A stretch of DNA of 64,000 nucleotides from Paracoccaceae bacterium (GTDB lineage Bacteria > Pseudomonadota > Alphaproteobacteria > Rhodobacterales > Rhodobacteraceae): positions 248,001-312,000 of the forward strand of contig JACVZW010000030.1 of the NCBI GenBank assembly GCA_014654775.1, in the 5' to 3' direction. Shown piece by piece: positions 46,783 to 55,773 of the stretch. Below the pieces are notes generated by a model. The model worked only from the letters and a program-made list of their open reading frames with translations. It ran no database searches and was not told the origin of the DNA. Within the stretch, counting starts at the first letter, position 1. Every line of letters starts with the position of its first letter. The position numbers and the translations under genes are program-made.

Positions 46783-47616
46783 ATGGAGTGGCTGACCGAT
46801 TACAAGATCCCGGTGGGCAAGACGGCAAAAGCCATCTTCGACTGGATGAACACCCATCTCGGCCCGCTCTTCGACATCATCTCGAACGTGATGGAGGCGA
46901 TGATCGACGGCATCCTGTGGGTGCTGCAGACGCCGCATCCCCTGATCATCATCGCGGCCTTCCTTGCCCTGACTTGGTATCTGCAGCGGTCATGGAAGGT
47001 GTGTCTTGGCGTGTTCCTCGGCTTTCTCTTCATCCTCAATCAGGGCTATTGGGAAGAGACGACCGAAAGCCTGACCCTGATCCTTGCCGCCTGCGTCGTC
47101 TGCATGGGCCTTGGCGTGCCGATTGGGATCGCCGCTGCGCATCGTCCGCGCCTTTATCGGGCGATGGTGCCGGTGCTGGACCTGATGCAGACCCTACCCA
47201 CCTTCGTCTATCTGATCCCCGCCATTGTCTTCTTCGGTCTGGGCATGGTGCCGGGCCTGATCGCCACGGTGATCTTCGTTCTGCCAGCACCGATCCGCCT
47301 GACGCATCTGGGCATTTCCACTACGCCGCAAGCCCTGCTTGAGGCGGCCACCGCCTTCGGCGCAACCCCGCGCCAACGGCTTTGGAAGGTAGAGCTTCCC
47401 TGGGCCCTGCCACAGATCATGGCTGGGCTGAACCAGACGATCATGCTGTCGCTGTCCATGGTCGTGATCGCGGCCCTGGTCGGTGCGAACGGCCTTGGCG
47501 TGCCGGTGATCCGGGCGCTGAATTCGGTCAACACATCGCTTGGCTTTGAATCCGGCTTCATCATTGTGGTGGTGGCCATTCTTCTGGACCGCATGCTCCG
47601 GGTGACCCGCCAATGA
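46783..47616 (+). CDS. choW: Choline ABC transporter permease
   Basis: A 277-residue inner-membrane permease of the glycine betaine/choline ABC family with about six helices. The ATPase-contact loop contains EAATAFGATPRQRLWKVELP. The N-terminal sequence before the first helix (MEWLTDYKIPVGKTAKAIFD) is ProW/ChoW-like. AGGTG precedes the ATG. It ends in a four-base ATGA overlap with choV. It works with ChoX and ChoV to import choline for the BetB/BetA route. Confidence 0.95.
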   Translation: MEWLTDYKIPVGKTAKAIFDWMNTHLGPLFDIISNVMEAMIDGILWVLQTPHPLIIIAAFLALTWYLQRSWKVCLGVFLGFLFILNQGYWEETTESLTLILAACVVCMGLGVPIGIAAAHRPRLYRAMVPVLDLMQTLPTFVYLIPAIVFFGLGMVPGLIATVIFVLPAPIRLTHLGISTTPQALLEAATAFGATPRQRLWKVELPWALPQIMAGLNQTIMLSLSMVVIAALVGANGLGVPVIRALNSVNTSLGFESGFIIVVVAILLDRMLRVTRQ

Positions 47617-48647
47617 CCGCGCGAAATGCCGTAGAATTCGACCGTGTCTCCATCGTCTTCGGCGACAGCCCCGACCGCGCGCTGCCCCTGATGGATCAAG
47701 GCATGACACGGGCCGAGGTGCAGACCGCTTGCGGTCAGGTGCTTGGCGTCCATGACTGCACCCTGAGCGTCGCAGAAGGCGAGATTCTCGTCCTCATGGG
47801 CCTTTCAGGGTCCGGGAAATCCACGCTCTTGCGCGGGGTGAACGCGCTGAATCCCGTCGTGCGGGGCGAGGTCCGCGTCTGGGACGGGGACCGCATGGTC
47901 AGCGTCACAAAAGCCGATCCCGAAACCCTGCGCAACCTGCGCCTTTCGCGCATCGCTATGGTGTTCCAGCAATTCGGCCTCCTGCCGTGGCGGACGGTGC
48001 GGGAAAATGTGGGGCTCGGCCTCGAACTGGCGGGCATCCCTCCCGAAGGTCGCCGCGCCAAGGTGGACGAACAACTTGCACTGGTGAACCTGACGCAATG
48101 GGCAGACCGCAAGGTCGGAGAACTGTCTGGCGGCATGCAGCAACGCGTCGGCCTTGCCCGCGCTTTTGTCACGCAGGCCCCGATTCTGTTGATGGACGAA
48201 CCCTTCTCGGCGCTTGACCCATTGATCCGGGCACGGTTGCAGGACGAACTTCTCGACCTGCAAGCCAAGCTGAAACGCACCATCGTCTTCGTTTCCCACG
48301 ACCTTGACGAGGCGTTTAAGATCGGCAACCGCATCGCTTTGATGGAAGGCGGCCGCATCGTCCAATGCGGCACCGCGCGCGATATCATCGCAAACCCCGT
48401 TTCCGACTACGTCGCCGATTTCGTGGCCCACATGAATCCGCTGGGCGTGCTGACGGCCCGCGACGTGATGGCCAAGGGTGCCACCGCCACCGGACCCGTC
48501 GTGGCTGCCGAAACCCCCGTGCGCAGAGTGATGGAAATGCTGCGCGACGGCGCCACGGACCTGACCGTCACCGAAGACGGTCGGCCCGTGGGCGCCATCC
48601 GTGCCGCCGATGTGATGGCCCGTCTGATCGATCCGCGCGGGGCCTGA
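47613..48647 (+). CDS. choV: Choline ABC transporter ATP-binding protein
   Basis: A 344-residue ATPase of the ProV/ChoV group. Walker A is MGLSGSGKSTLLRGVNAL, the Q-loop FQQFGLLPWRTV, the signature ELSGGMQQRVGLARA and Walker B ILLMDEPFSALDP. A CBS-like C-terminal region (from about residue 275, ending GAIRAADVMARLI) may sense ionic strength or nucleotides. It is last in choXWV and followed by a convergent gene 19 nt away. Confidence 0.95.
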   Translation: MTARNAVEFDRVSIVFGDSPDRALPLMDQGMTRAEVQTACGQVLGVHDCTLSVAEGEILVLMGLSGSGKSTLLRGVNALNPVVRGEVRVWDGDRMVSVTKADPETLRNLRLSRIAMVFQQFGLLPWRTVRENVGLGLELAGIPPEGRRAKVDEQLALVNLTQWADRKVGELSGGMQQRVGLARAFVTQAPILLMDEPFSALDPLIRARLQDELLDLQAKLKRTIVFVSHDLDEAFKIGNRIALMEGGRIVQCGTARDIIANPVSDYVADFVAHMNPLGVLTARDVMAKGATATGPVVAAETPVRRVMEMLRDGATDLTVTEDGRPVGAIRAADVMARLIDPRGA

Positions 48648-48666
48648 CCCCCGCGCCGCGCGCGGC

Positions 48667-49287
48667 TCAGGGCAGCCGAGTAAAGGTCACCGCGCCTTGC
48701 TCGCCCTTGAAATCGCGCAATTCCATCGTCGTGTCGTCGATGTATTCCAGCCGCCAGCAGGCATCGTCCTCCGGGTCGTCGCCATAGCGGTAAAGAGAAA
48801 TCGCCATCCCATTGCCGGGTGTGATCCCGTTACCGCAGCCCTCGGCAAGCACCATCAGGAAGGCGTCGCCATATTCGTCCTGCACCATTTCGGTCCAGTC
48901 CATCCCGAAGATTTCGATGTAGAAGGGCGTTTCCTCGCCATCGGGCTGCCAGCGCCCCTGCATCGCCCGCAGGTTCCCCTCGTAGAGATCATCCGGTTCT
49001 GCCTTGACCGAAGAGAGCACGATCTCGGCCGAGCTGTCCCCGATGTTGGCCAGCGTGCCCTCGAAAGACAGGGCCGAAAGCGCGGGCAGTGCCCAGAGCG
49101 TCTGAAAGACCCCGGGCGGCGTGCCGCCCTCGCCCGTGACGAGAAGGTTCACGCCCCGTGACACGATGAGGCAGGCGGGCGGGCCTTCGTCCTCGGCGCA
49201 GTTGATCAGGTACCCGCGATCCGACATCGGATCGGCCAGCGCCGCACCGGCCGACAGGGCAAACACACACAAGACACTCGTACGCAT
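48667..49287 (-). CDS. Exported protein of unknown function
   Basis: A 206-residue secreted protein with signal peptide MRTSVLCVFALSAGAALA. The mature part is acidic, beta-rich and has several Cys (INCAEDEGPPACLIV, AEGCGNGI, DDACWRLEY) that may form disulfides. GGAG eight nt before the ATG at 49287. I recognise no domain. It lies between choV and topA, convergent with the former, with no functional clue. Confidence 0.7.
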   Translation of the reverse strand: MRTSVLCVFALSAGAALADPMSDRGYLINCAEDEGPPACLIVSRGVNLLVTGEGGTPPGVFQTLWALPALSALSFEGTLANIGDSSAEIVLSSVKAEPDDLYEGNLRAMQGRWQPDGEETPFYIEIFGMDWTEMVQDEYGDAFLMVLAEGCGNGITPGNGMAISLYRYGDDPEDDACWRLEYIDDTTMELRDFKGEQGAVTFTRLP

Positions 49288-49359
49288 CGTCAAAACTCCC
49301 ACAGGACATGGGCCTAGACGCTAGCCAGCCGCCCGCGTGCTGTCACTTGGGAAAATCAG

Positions 49360-51951
49360 TCACGCCTTCGCCTTGGCCGCCTTCGGCTTGGCCGCAGCCT
49401 TCGGTTTGGCGGCGGCCTTGGGCTTGGCTGGGGCCTTGGGTTTGGCGGCGGCCTTCGGTTTGGATGCCTTCTTTCCTCCGGCCTTGCCAGCTTTCTCCGC
49501 GACCAGCGCCAGCGCCTCGTCCAGCGTCACCGCTTCAGGCTCCACGCCCTTGGGCAGGGTGGCGTTGACCTTGCCCCATTTCACGTAAGGCCCGTACTTG
49601 CCGGGCATCACATGAACCTCACCGCCATCTGGATGCGCGCCCAGCACCCGAAGTGGGCCGACAGGGGCCGACGCGCCGCGCCCGCGCGTCGCCTTCTGGG
49701 CCAGAACCTCTACCGCGCGGTTCATGCCGATGGTGAAGACCTCTTCCACATCCGGGATATTGGCATAGACCGGGCCGTGTTTCACATAGGGCCCAAATCG
49801 CCCGATCCCCGCCTCGACCAGTTGCCCATCCGCCGGATGCGGGCCGATCGGACGCGGCAGCGACAAAAGCTGCACCGCCCGGTCCAGCGTCATGCTTTCT
49901 GGCGACCAGCCCTTTGGCAGGCTGGCCCGGGGTGGCTTGGGATTGGCCTCGCTCGCCTCGCCCTTTTGCACATAGGGGCCGAAGCGACCTGCCCGCAGGG
50001 TAATCGGCTGGCCATCGGCATCCTGCCCCAGCACCGTGCCATCGGCCGAGATGGCACCCCCCTCTTCGCCGCCACCGATCGGGCGGGTATAGCGGCATTC
50101 GGGGTAATTCCCGCAGCCGATGAAGGCCCCGCCAGAGCGGGCCGTCTTCAGATGCAGCCGCCCATCGCCGCAAACCGGGCAAGACCGGGGATCGGACCCA
50201 TCGGCGCGCGCCGGATAAAGGTGGGGGGAAAGGAATTCGTCGATCTTTTCCAGCACCTCGCCGATCCGCAGATCGGCGGTCTCGGCGATGGCCGCACTGA
50301 AATCCCGCCAGAAGCGCGACAGCACCTCTTTGTAATCCCGCTCGCCTGCCGAAACGTCGTCAAGCTGCGTCTCCAGATCGGCGGTAAAGTCGAAATCCAC
50401 ATAGCGGCGGAAATAGTTGGTCAGGAAGGCCGTCACCAGCCGACCTTTGTCCTCGGGGATCAGGCGGTTCTTGTCCTTGCGGACATATTCGCGGTCCTGA
50501 ATCGTGCCGATGATGCTGGCATAGGTCGAGGGACGACCAATCCCCAACTCTTCCATCCGCTTGACCAGCGTCGCCTCGGTATAGCGCGGCGGGGGCTGGG
50601 TGAAATGCTGTTCGGGGCTGATAGCGCGCTTCTCGACGCCCTCGCCCTGCATCACCTGCGGCAGGCGGCCTTCATCCTCATCCTCGTCATCGCGTCCCTC
50701 GTCATAGACGGCAAGGAACCCGTCAAAAAGCACCACCTGCCCGGTCGCCCGCAGCATGACCTCGCCATCGGCGCTGCCCACGTCGACCGAGGTCCGCTCC
50801 AGTCGCGCGGCTGCCATCTGGGATGCGATGGTCCGCTTCCAGATCAATTCGTACAGTTTCTTCTGATCCGCCTCCGCCAGACGCAGCTTTTCCGGCCCCG
50901 CCGACATGTCGGTCGGACGGATACATTCATGCGCTTCCTGCGCATTCTTGGCCTTGTTCTTGTACATGCGCGGGGACTCGGGCACGTAATTTGCCCCGAA
51001 ACGGCGCTTGATCTCGTCGCGCGCGGCCATCACCGCCTCGGGCGCCATATCGATGCCGTCGGTCCGCATATAGGTGATGTGGCCCGCCTCATAGAGTCGC
51101 TGCGCGGCACTCATCGTGGCCTTGGCCCCCATGCCGTACTTCCGGCTCGCCTCCTGTTGGAGGGTCGATGTCATGAAGGGGGCAAAGGGGTTGCGGGTGG
51201 CGGGTTTCGCCTCGACCGATTTCACAGTCAAGGTTCGAGAAATGACAGCCTTCACCGCCAATTCGGCCGCTTCGGCCGTTGGAATGTCGAATTTTGATAG
51301 TTTCTTGCCACCTAGAACGGTCAGCGTCGCCTCGAATTCTTGCCCGCGCGGCGTGGCGAGAACGGCTTTCACCGTCCAGTACTCCTGTGCGCGGAAGGCT
51401 TCGATCTCCATCTCGCGCTCGACGATCAGGCGCAGGCAGACGGATTGCACACGACCCGCCGATTTCGCCCCCGGCAGCTTGCGCCACAGCACGGGCGATA
51501 GGGTGAACCCCACCAGATAGTCCAGCGCGCGGCGGGCGAGATAGGCCTCGACCAGCGCCTCGTCCACCTCGCGCGGTTCCTTCATTGCCTTTGTGACGGC
51601 ATCCTTCGTGATGGCATTGAAGGTCACCCGCGCGACCTTCTTTCCCTTCTTGATCGATGAGGCCAAGGCCTCCTTAAGATGCCAGGAAATCGCCTCGCCT
51701 TCCCGGTCGGGGTCGGTGGCAAGGATCAACGTGTCGTCCGTTTTCAGCGCCTCGGCAATCGCGCGGACATGCTTCTTCGATTCCGGTGCGACTTCCCATT
51801 CCATCCGGAAATCCTGCTCAGGATCGACCGAACCGTCCTTTGGCGGCAGATCCCGCACATGGCCGTAAGAGGCCAGAACCGTGAAATCAGACCCGAGATA
51901 CTTGTTGATCGTCTTCGCCTTGGCCGGGCTTTCCACAACGACGACAGCCAT
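49360..51951 (-). CDS. topA: DNA topoisomerase I
   Basis: Type IA topoisomerase (863 aa), which relaxes negative supercoils. The TOPRIM domain begins VVVESPAKAKTINKYLG with the acidic cluster ATDPDREGEAISWHL. The active-site Tyr is in HITYMRTDGID. One C-terminal zinc finger (CPVCGDGRL with CGNYPEC) is followed by three to four Topo_C repeats of the GRFGPYVK type. The protein ends with a Lys/Ala/Pro tail of tandem KPKAAA-like units (about the last 35 residues), encoded by a short tandem DNA repeat at 49375-49470. AAGGAA precedes the start. It is transcribed on the same strand as dprA, 313 nt further upstream. Confidence 0.96.
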   Translation of the reverse strand: MAVVVVESPAKAKTINKYLGSDFTVLASYGHVRDLPPKDGSVDPEQDFRMEWEVAPESKKHVRAIAEALKTDDTLILATDPDREGEAISWHLKEALASSIKKGKKVARVTFNAITKDAVTKAMKEPREVDEALVEAYLARRALDYLVGFTLSPVLWRKLPGAKSAGRVQSVCLRLIVEREMEIEAFRAQEYWTVKAVLATPRGQEFEATLTVLGGKKLSKFDIPTAEAAELAVKAVISRTLTVKSVEAKPATRNPFAPFMTSTLQQEASRKYGMGAKATMSAAQRLYEAGHITYMRTDGIDMAPEAVMAARDEIKRRFGANYVPESPRMYKNKAKNAQEAHECIRPTDMSAGPEKLRLAEADQKKLYELIWKRTIASQMAAARLERTSVDVGSADGEVMLRATGQVVLFDGFLAVYDEGRDDEDEDEGRLPQVMQGEGVEKRAISPEQHFTQPPPRYTEATLVKRMEELGIGRPSTYASIIGTIQDREYVRKDKNRLIPEDKGRLVTAFLTNYFRRYVDFDFTADLETQLDDVSAGERDYKEVLSRFWRDFSAAIAETADLRIGEVLEKIDEFLSPHLYPARADGSDPRSCPVCGDGRLHLKTARSGGAFIGCGNYPECRYTRPIGGGEEGGAISADGTVLGQDADGQPITLRAGRFGPYVQKGEASEANPKPPRASLPKGWSPESMTLDRAVQLLSLPRPIGPHPADGQLVEAGIGRFGPYVKHGPVYANIPDVEEVFTIGMNRAVEVLAQKATRGRGASAPVGPLRVLGAHPDGGEVHVMPGKYGPYVKWGKVNATLPKGVEPEAVTLDEALALVAEKAGKAGGKKASKPKAAAKPKAPAKPKAAAKPKAAAKPKAAKAKA

Positions 51952-52264
51952 CAAATTTCCTTCCCAAGGGCCCCAGACAACAGCGCGGCAACATGTGGGC
52001 GAAGCGCCATGCTTGTCAATGCAGCCAGATGCCCGGCCCGCCTCTGCCAGCCCGCGCGTCGTTTTTGTCAAAGGAGGGCCGTATCTTCTGCCGTCAAACA
52101 TCCACAAGGGGTGAATTGGCCGCAGGCTATATGGGGACGCGTGCGTGCGTTAACGGCGAAGCTGCGGCGCCGAAGGCGTGGGGGCGCCCAAAAGCCTTGC
52201 GCGGCCCGTTTCGGGGCCGCGCTCTGTCTGATCACCGCCGCAACCCGGGCCGGTCTGCCAAGCC
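51952..52264. other. Interval between dprA and topA with hairpin
   Basis: About 313 bases without a gene. A 9-bp GC hairpin (GCGCGGCCC and complement, 52199-52222) lies 43 nt past the dprA stop; a TTTT occurs a few bases beyond it on the minus strand, so it may be a weak dprA terminator. The rest should contain the topA promoter. Confidence 0.5.
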
Positions 52265-53434
52265 TCAGGCCCGCGACAGCATGCCCCCCGGTTGGCGCAG
52301 CACCTGCCCGTCCATCTCCAGCGCGACAAGACCGCGCGCCACCGCCTCGGCGGGCAGCGCAAGGTCCCGAATCAGCTGATCCTCCGCAACCGGACAGGGC
52401 CCCAGACGGGCGAGGATCTGGCCATGCAGCGCCGCCGTGTCGGCCAAAGGGCGCCGGAGCGGCACAGGGCCGGGAAGGCCGCCGCCCGAGGGGGCCGGGC
52501 CGGGCAGCACCTCGATCACCTCCGCCTCCTCGGCCTCAGGTAAGGCGGTCGCCACGGCCGCCAGCCCCTCCAGCACGTCCGACACCTGCCGCACCAGCAT
52601 CGCCCCGTCCCGGATCAGCAGGTTGCATCCCGCCGCGCGTGCATCAAAGGGATGCCCCGGCACGGCCATCACCTCGCGCCCCATATCCAGCGCATCCCGT
52701 GCCGTGATCAGCGATCCGGACCGCGCCGCCGCCTCCACCACGACCACGGCCTGCGCCATCCCGGCGATGATCCGGTTGCGCAGCGGAAAGTGCCGCGCCT
52801 GCGGCACAAGGCCCATCGGCTGTTCGGACACCAGACATCCCCCCTCGGCCAGACGCGCGGCCAGCGCGGCATTTTCTTCGGGGTAGACGACATCGACGCC
52901 CCCCGCCATCACCGCCACCGTGCCGGTCGGCAGTGCGGCCTCATGCGCCTCGGCATCGATGCCGCGGGCCAGACCCGACACCACCACCTGCCCCGCCGCG
53001 CCCAGCCCTTGCGCCAGCCGCCGCGCCATCCGCAGGCCAAGCGAGGACGCATTCCGCGCGCCCACCAGCGCGACCATCGGCCGTGTCAGCCATGCCGGAT
53101 CGCCGCGCAGCCACAAGAAGGGCGGCGCATCCGGCAGCCCCGCCAGCAGGTCGGGATAAAGCCCATCCCCCGGCACCACCATCCGCGCGCCCGCCAGCCG
53201 CGCCTGCGCCATCTCATGGCGCGCCACCTCAACCGGACATGGGCTGTAGTCTTCCACCCCTGCCGCACGCGCCACTTCGGGCAGCGCCGCCAGCGCCGCG
53301 ACGACCGATCCATGTTCCGCCACCAGCCGATGATAGGTCACCGCCCCCACCCGCCGCGAACGGATCAGCCGCAACCGATCCAAAGGATCATCGGCAAGGG
53401 GGTCACGCAGGGCAGAGATCGTAAAATCGCGCAT
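52265..53434 (-). CDS. dprA: DNA-processing protein DprA
   Basis: A 389-residue DprA/Smf protein, which binds incoming single-stranded DNA and loads RecA in natural transformation. An N-terminal SAM-like region (LRLIRSRRVGAVTYHRLV) leads to the Rossmann DprA core (PMVALVGARNASSLG, SGLARGIDAEAHEAAL, GGVDVVYPEEN and RNRIIAGMAQAVVVVEA) and a C-terminal winged-helix (DML1-like) domain ending LRQPGGMLSRA. No other competence gene is in the window, but the family is widely present without proven competence. Its upstream interval is shared with the divergent gabT. Confidence 0.94.
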   Translation of the reverse strand: MRDFTISALRDPLADDPLDRLRLIRSRRVGAVTYHRLVAEHGSVVAALAALPEVARAAGVEDYSPCPVEVARHEMAQARLAGARMVVPGDGLYPDLLAGLPDAPPFLWLRGDPAWLTRPMVALVGARNASSLGLRMARRLAQGLGAAGQVVVSGLARGIDAEAHEAALPTGTVAVMAGGVDVVYPEENAALAARLAEGGCLVSEQPMGLVPQARHFPLRNRIIAGMAQAVVVVEAAARSGSLITARDALDMGREVMAVPGHPFDARAAGCNLLIRDGAMLVRQVSDVLEGLAAVATALPEAEEAEVIEVLPGPAPSGGGLPGPVPLRRPLADTAALHGQILARLGPCPVAEDQLIRDLALPAEAVARGLVALEMDGQVLRQPGGMLSRA

Positions 53435-53574
53435 TGGAACACACCTTCTGTCGTCCTTCGTGCAATGCTGCGGCGCAAAGCTTAATCTTGGGTGAATCCC
53501 TATCCCCGCTGCCTGCTATCCTGACGGAATTTCCCCCTGCCCCGTCGCCTTCCGCATTGAAGCCCGGCGCAAAG

Positions 53575-53584
53575 TTTGATCAAA
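53575..53584. promoter_or_regulatory. Palindrome TTTGATCAAA upstream of gabT
   Basis: A perfect 10-base palindrome 50 nt before the gabT start codon in the interval between divergent dprA and gabT. TTGATCAA lacks the N4 spacer of an FNR box. The role is unknown. Confidence 0.35.
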
Positions 53585-53633
53585 TACGCGCAAATCTCGG
53601 GTCCGTTCTGGACCCTGTGGAATGGAGCTTGCC

Positions 53634-54911
53634 ATGCAGAATGCCGAAGTCGCCCGCCGCCGGGATGAAGCCATTTCCCGCGGCGTGGGCATGATGACCC
53701 AAATCTATGCCGACCGCGCCCTGAACGCCGAGGTTTGGGATATCGAAGGCAACCGCTATATCGACTTCGCCGCCGGCATCGCCGTGGTGAACACCGGCCA
53801 TTGCCACCCCAAAGTCATGGCTGCCGTGACCGAACAGATGTCGCGCTTCACCCATACCTGCCATCAGGTCCTGCCGTATGAGAACTACATCCGGCTTGCC
53901 GAACGGCTGAACGCCGCCGTTCCGGGCGATTTCCAGAAAAAGACCATCTTCGTCACGACGGGGGCCGAGGCCTGCGAGAATGCGGTCAAGATCGCCCGCA
54001 TCGCCACGGGCCGCAACGCCGTCATCGCCTTTGGCGGCGGCTTCCACGGCCGGACCTTCATGGGCATGTCGCTGACCGGCAAGGTCGAACCCTACAAGAA
54101 GGGTTTCGGCGCGATGATGCCCGATGTCTTCCACGTGCCCTTCCCGATGGGGCCGCATGGCATCTCGACCGAGGATTCGATGAAGGGCATCGAAAAGCTC
54201 TTCAAGGCAGATCTCGACCCGGCCCGCGTGGCTGCCATCATCTTCGAACCCGTTCAGGGCGAAGGCGGCTTCTACGAAGCGCCCACCGATCTGATCCGCG
54301 CGATCCGCGCGCTTTGTGACAAGCACGGCATCGTCATGATCGCCGATGAGGTGCAGACCGGCTTCGCGCGCACCGGCAACCTTTTCGCGATGCAGATGCA
54401 TGGTGTGGCCGCGGACCTGACGACCATGGCCAAGGGCCTTGCGGGTGGCCTGCCGCTCGCCGCCGTCACCGGCAAGGCCGAGCTGATGGATGCGGCCAAT
54501 CCCGGCGGCCTTGGCGGAACCTATGCAGGCAACCCGCTGGGCATAGCGGCCTCTCATGCCGTCCTCGACGTGATCGAAGAGGAACAGCTTTGCTCCCGTG
54601 CCAACGAACTTGGGTCGCGGCTGAAGCAGCGGCTGGAATCCATCCGCTCCACCACGCCCGAGATCAGCGATATCCGCGGCCCGGGCTTCATGGTGGCGGT
54701 CGAGTTTGCAAATCCGTCGAACAAAGAACCCGACGCGGGCTTTACCGGGCGCGTGCGGATGGAGGCGTTGAAGCGCGGTCTGATCCTGCTCACCTGCGGG
54801 GTCTATGGGAATGTGGTCCGCTTCCTTGCGCCCATCACCATCCCGGACGCGCATTTCGCCGAAGCTATGGACATCCTTGAAGAGGCGGTGGCGGCAGCCC
54901 GTCAGGGCTGA
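53634..54911 (+). CDS. gabT: 4-aminobutyrate--2-oxoglutarate transaminase
   Basis: A 425-residue class III aminotransferase converting GABA to succinate semialdehyde. It follows E. coli GabT closely from memory: ISRGVGMMTQIYADRALNAE in part, TTGAEACENAVKIARIAT, the Asp motif MIADEVQTGFARTG, the PLP Lys in TTMAKGLAGGLPLAAVTG, and GGLGGTYAGNP. I chose the ATG at 53634 for its GGAG site; another ATG four codons earlier is possible. No gabD is adjacent; an intrinsic terminator follows. A related omega-amino acid substrate cannot be excluded. Confidence 0.92.
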   Translation: MQNAEVARRRDEAISRGVGMMTQIYADRALNAEVWDIEGNRYIDFAAGIAVVNTGHCHPKVMAAVTEQMSRFTHTCHQVLPYENYIRLAERLNAAVPGDFQKKTIFVTTGAEACENAVKIARIATGRNAVIAFGGGFHGRTFMGMSLTGKVEPYKKGFGAMMPDVFHVPFPMGPHGISTEDSMKGIEKLFKADLDPARVAAIIFEPVQGEGGFYEAPTDLIRAIRALCDKHGIVMIADEVQTGFARTGNLFAMQMHGVAADLTTMAKGLAGGLPLAAVTGKAELMDAANPGGLGGTYAGNPLGIAASHAVLDVIEEEQLCSRANELGSRLKQRLESIRSTTPEISDIRGPGFMVAVEFANPSNKEPDAGFTGRVRMEALKRGLILLTCGVYGNVVRFLAPITIPDAHFAEAMDILEEAVAAARQG

Positions 54912-54929
54912 TGTCGCAGGGGGGCGTTT

Positions 54930-54987
54930 GCTCCTCACGGCCTGTGGCCTTCGCGCCCAGAGGATATCTGACGACAGAAGATGAAGA
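54930..54987. repeat. Hairpin-AGATGAA intergenic element, copy B
   Basis: CTTCGCGCCC (54949-54958), GAGGATATCT and AGATGAA occur in the same order as in copy A at 46715-46770. The stem here is shorter. It lies directly upstream of the intrinsic terminator after gabT. Confidence 0.6.
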
Positions 54988-55016
54988 GGGTCGTTTCTTC
55001 TGGAACGACCCTTTTT
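54988..55016 (+). terminator. Intrinsic terminator after gabT
   Basis: GGGTCGTTTC, loop TTCT, GGAACGACCC then TTTTT: a stem of about ten pairs (one G-T) with a T-run, 76 nt after the gabT stop. bioM begins 20 nt later. Confidence 0.88.
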
Positions 55017-55035
55017 CTTGCGGTAGTCGCGGGGC

Positions 55036-55773
55036 ATGGCAGCGTCGGGCGAACAGGGGGAAAGCGGTATCGTCCTTCGGGGCGCCTCCTTCGTCATCCG
55101 TGGCAAGGCGATCCTGTCAGACCTGACCCTCACCCTTACCGAGTCGCGCATCGGCATCATCGGGCAGAACGGATCGGGCAAGACCACCCTCTTGCGCCTG
55201 ATCGCGGGGCTGGTCGCGCCCACCTCCGGCAGTGTCACTGTCGACGGCATCGACCCCTCTCGCGACCGCAAGGCGATGCTGTCGCGCCTTGGCATCCTGT
55301 TCCAGAACCCCGACCGTCAGATCCTGTTCCCCACTATCGCCGAGGAACTGGCCTTCGGCCTCTCGCAGCAAGGCCATCGCGACGCCGAAGCGAAGGCCCG
55401 CGCCGCGCTTGCCGCCGAGGGACGGGCCGACTGGGCCGAATTGCCTGTCTCCACCCTGTCTCAGGGTCAACGCCAATGGCTCTGCCTGCAGGCCGTCCTC
55501 CTGATGGGTCCGCGCACGATCCTTCTGGACGAGCCCTTCGCCGCGCTCGACCTGCCCACGGCTGCGCGCCTGACCCGCCGCCTTGCCGCCCTGCCCCAGC
55601 GCCTGATCACCATCAGCCACAGCCCTTCCGCCGTTGCCACCTGCGACCGCCTCCTCTGGCTTGATGCGGGCCGCCTGCGCGCCGATGGTCCGCCCGACGA
55701 CATCCTGCCTGACTTCACCGCCGAGATGACCAGACTGGGAGAGGCCGATGCTGACCCTCACCTCCCCCGTTGA
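55036..55773 (+). CDS. bioM: Biotin ECF transporter ATPase
   Basis: A 245-residue ABC ATPase of the CbiO/BioM type, energising biotin uptake with BioN and BioY. Walker A GQNGSGKTTLLRLIAGL, Q-loop LFQNPDRQILF (the NPDRQ form is typical of ECF ATPases), signature TLSQGQRQWL and Walker B ILLDEPFAALD are present. The initiation site is weak (GCGGGG), and the gene starts just after the gabT terminator, so a promoter must lie in or near that structure. Its 3' end overlaps bioN by 26 nt. Confidence 0.92.
   Translation: MAASGEQGESGIVLRGASFVIRGKAILSDLTLTLTESRIGIIGQNGSGKTTLLRLIAGLVAPTSGSVTVDGIDPSRDRKAMLSRLGILFQNPDRQILFPTIAEELAFGLSQQGHRDAEAKARAALAAEGRADWAELPVSTLSQGQRQWLCLQAVLLMGPRTILLDEPFAALDLPTAARLTRRLAALPQRLITISHSPSAVATCDRLLWLDAGRLRADGPPDDILPDFTAEMTRLGEADADPHLPR

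Noticed and set aside
49612-51297. Plus-strand open frame antisense to topA
   Set aside because: topA is unmistakable; the antisense product has no domain and no plausible initiation site.
53580-55295. Minus-strand open frame spanning gabT and bioM
   Set aside because: It runs antisense through two real genes and an intrinsic terminator.
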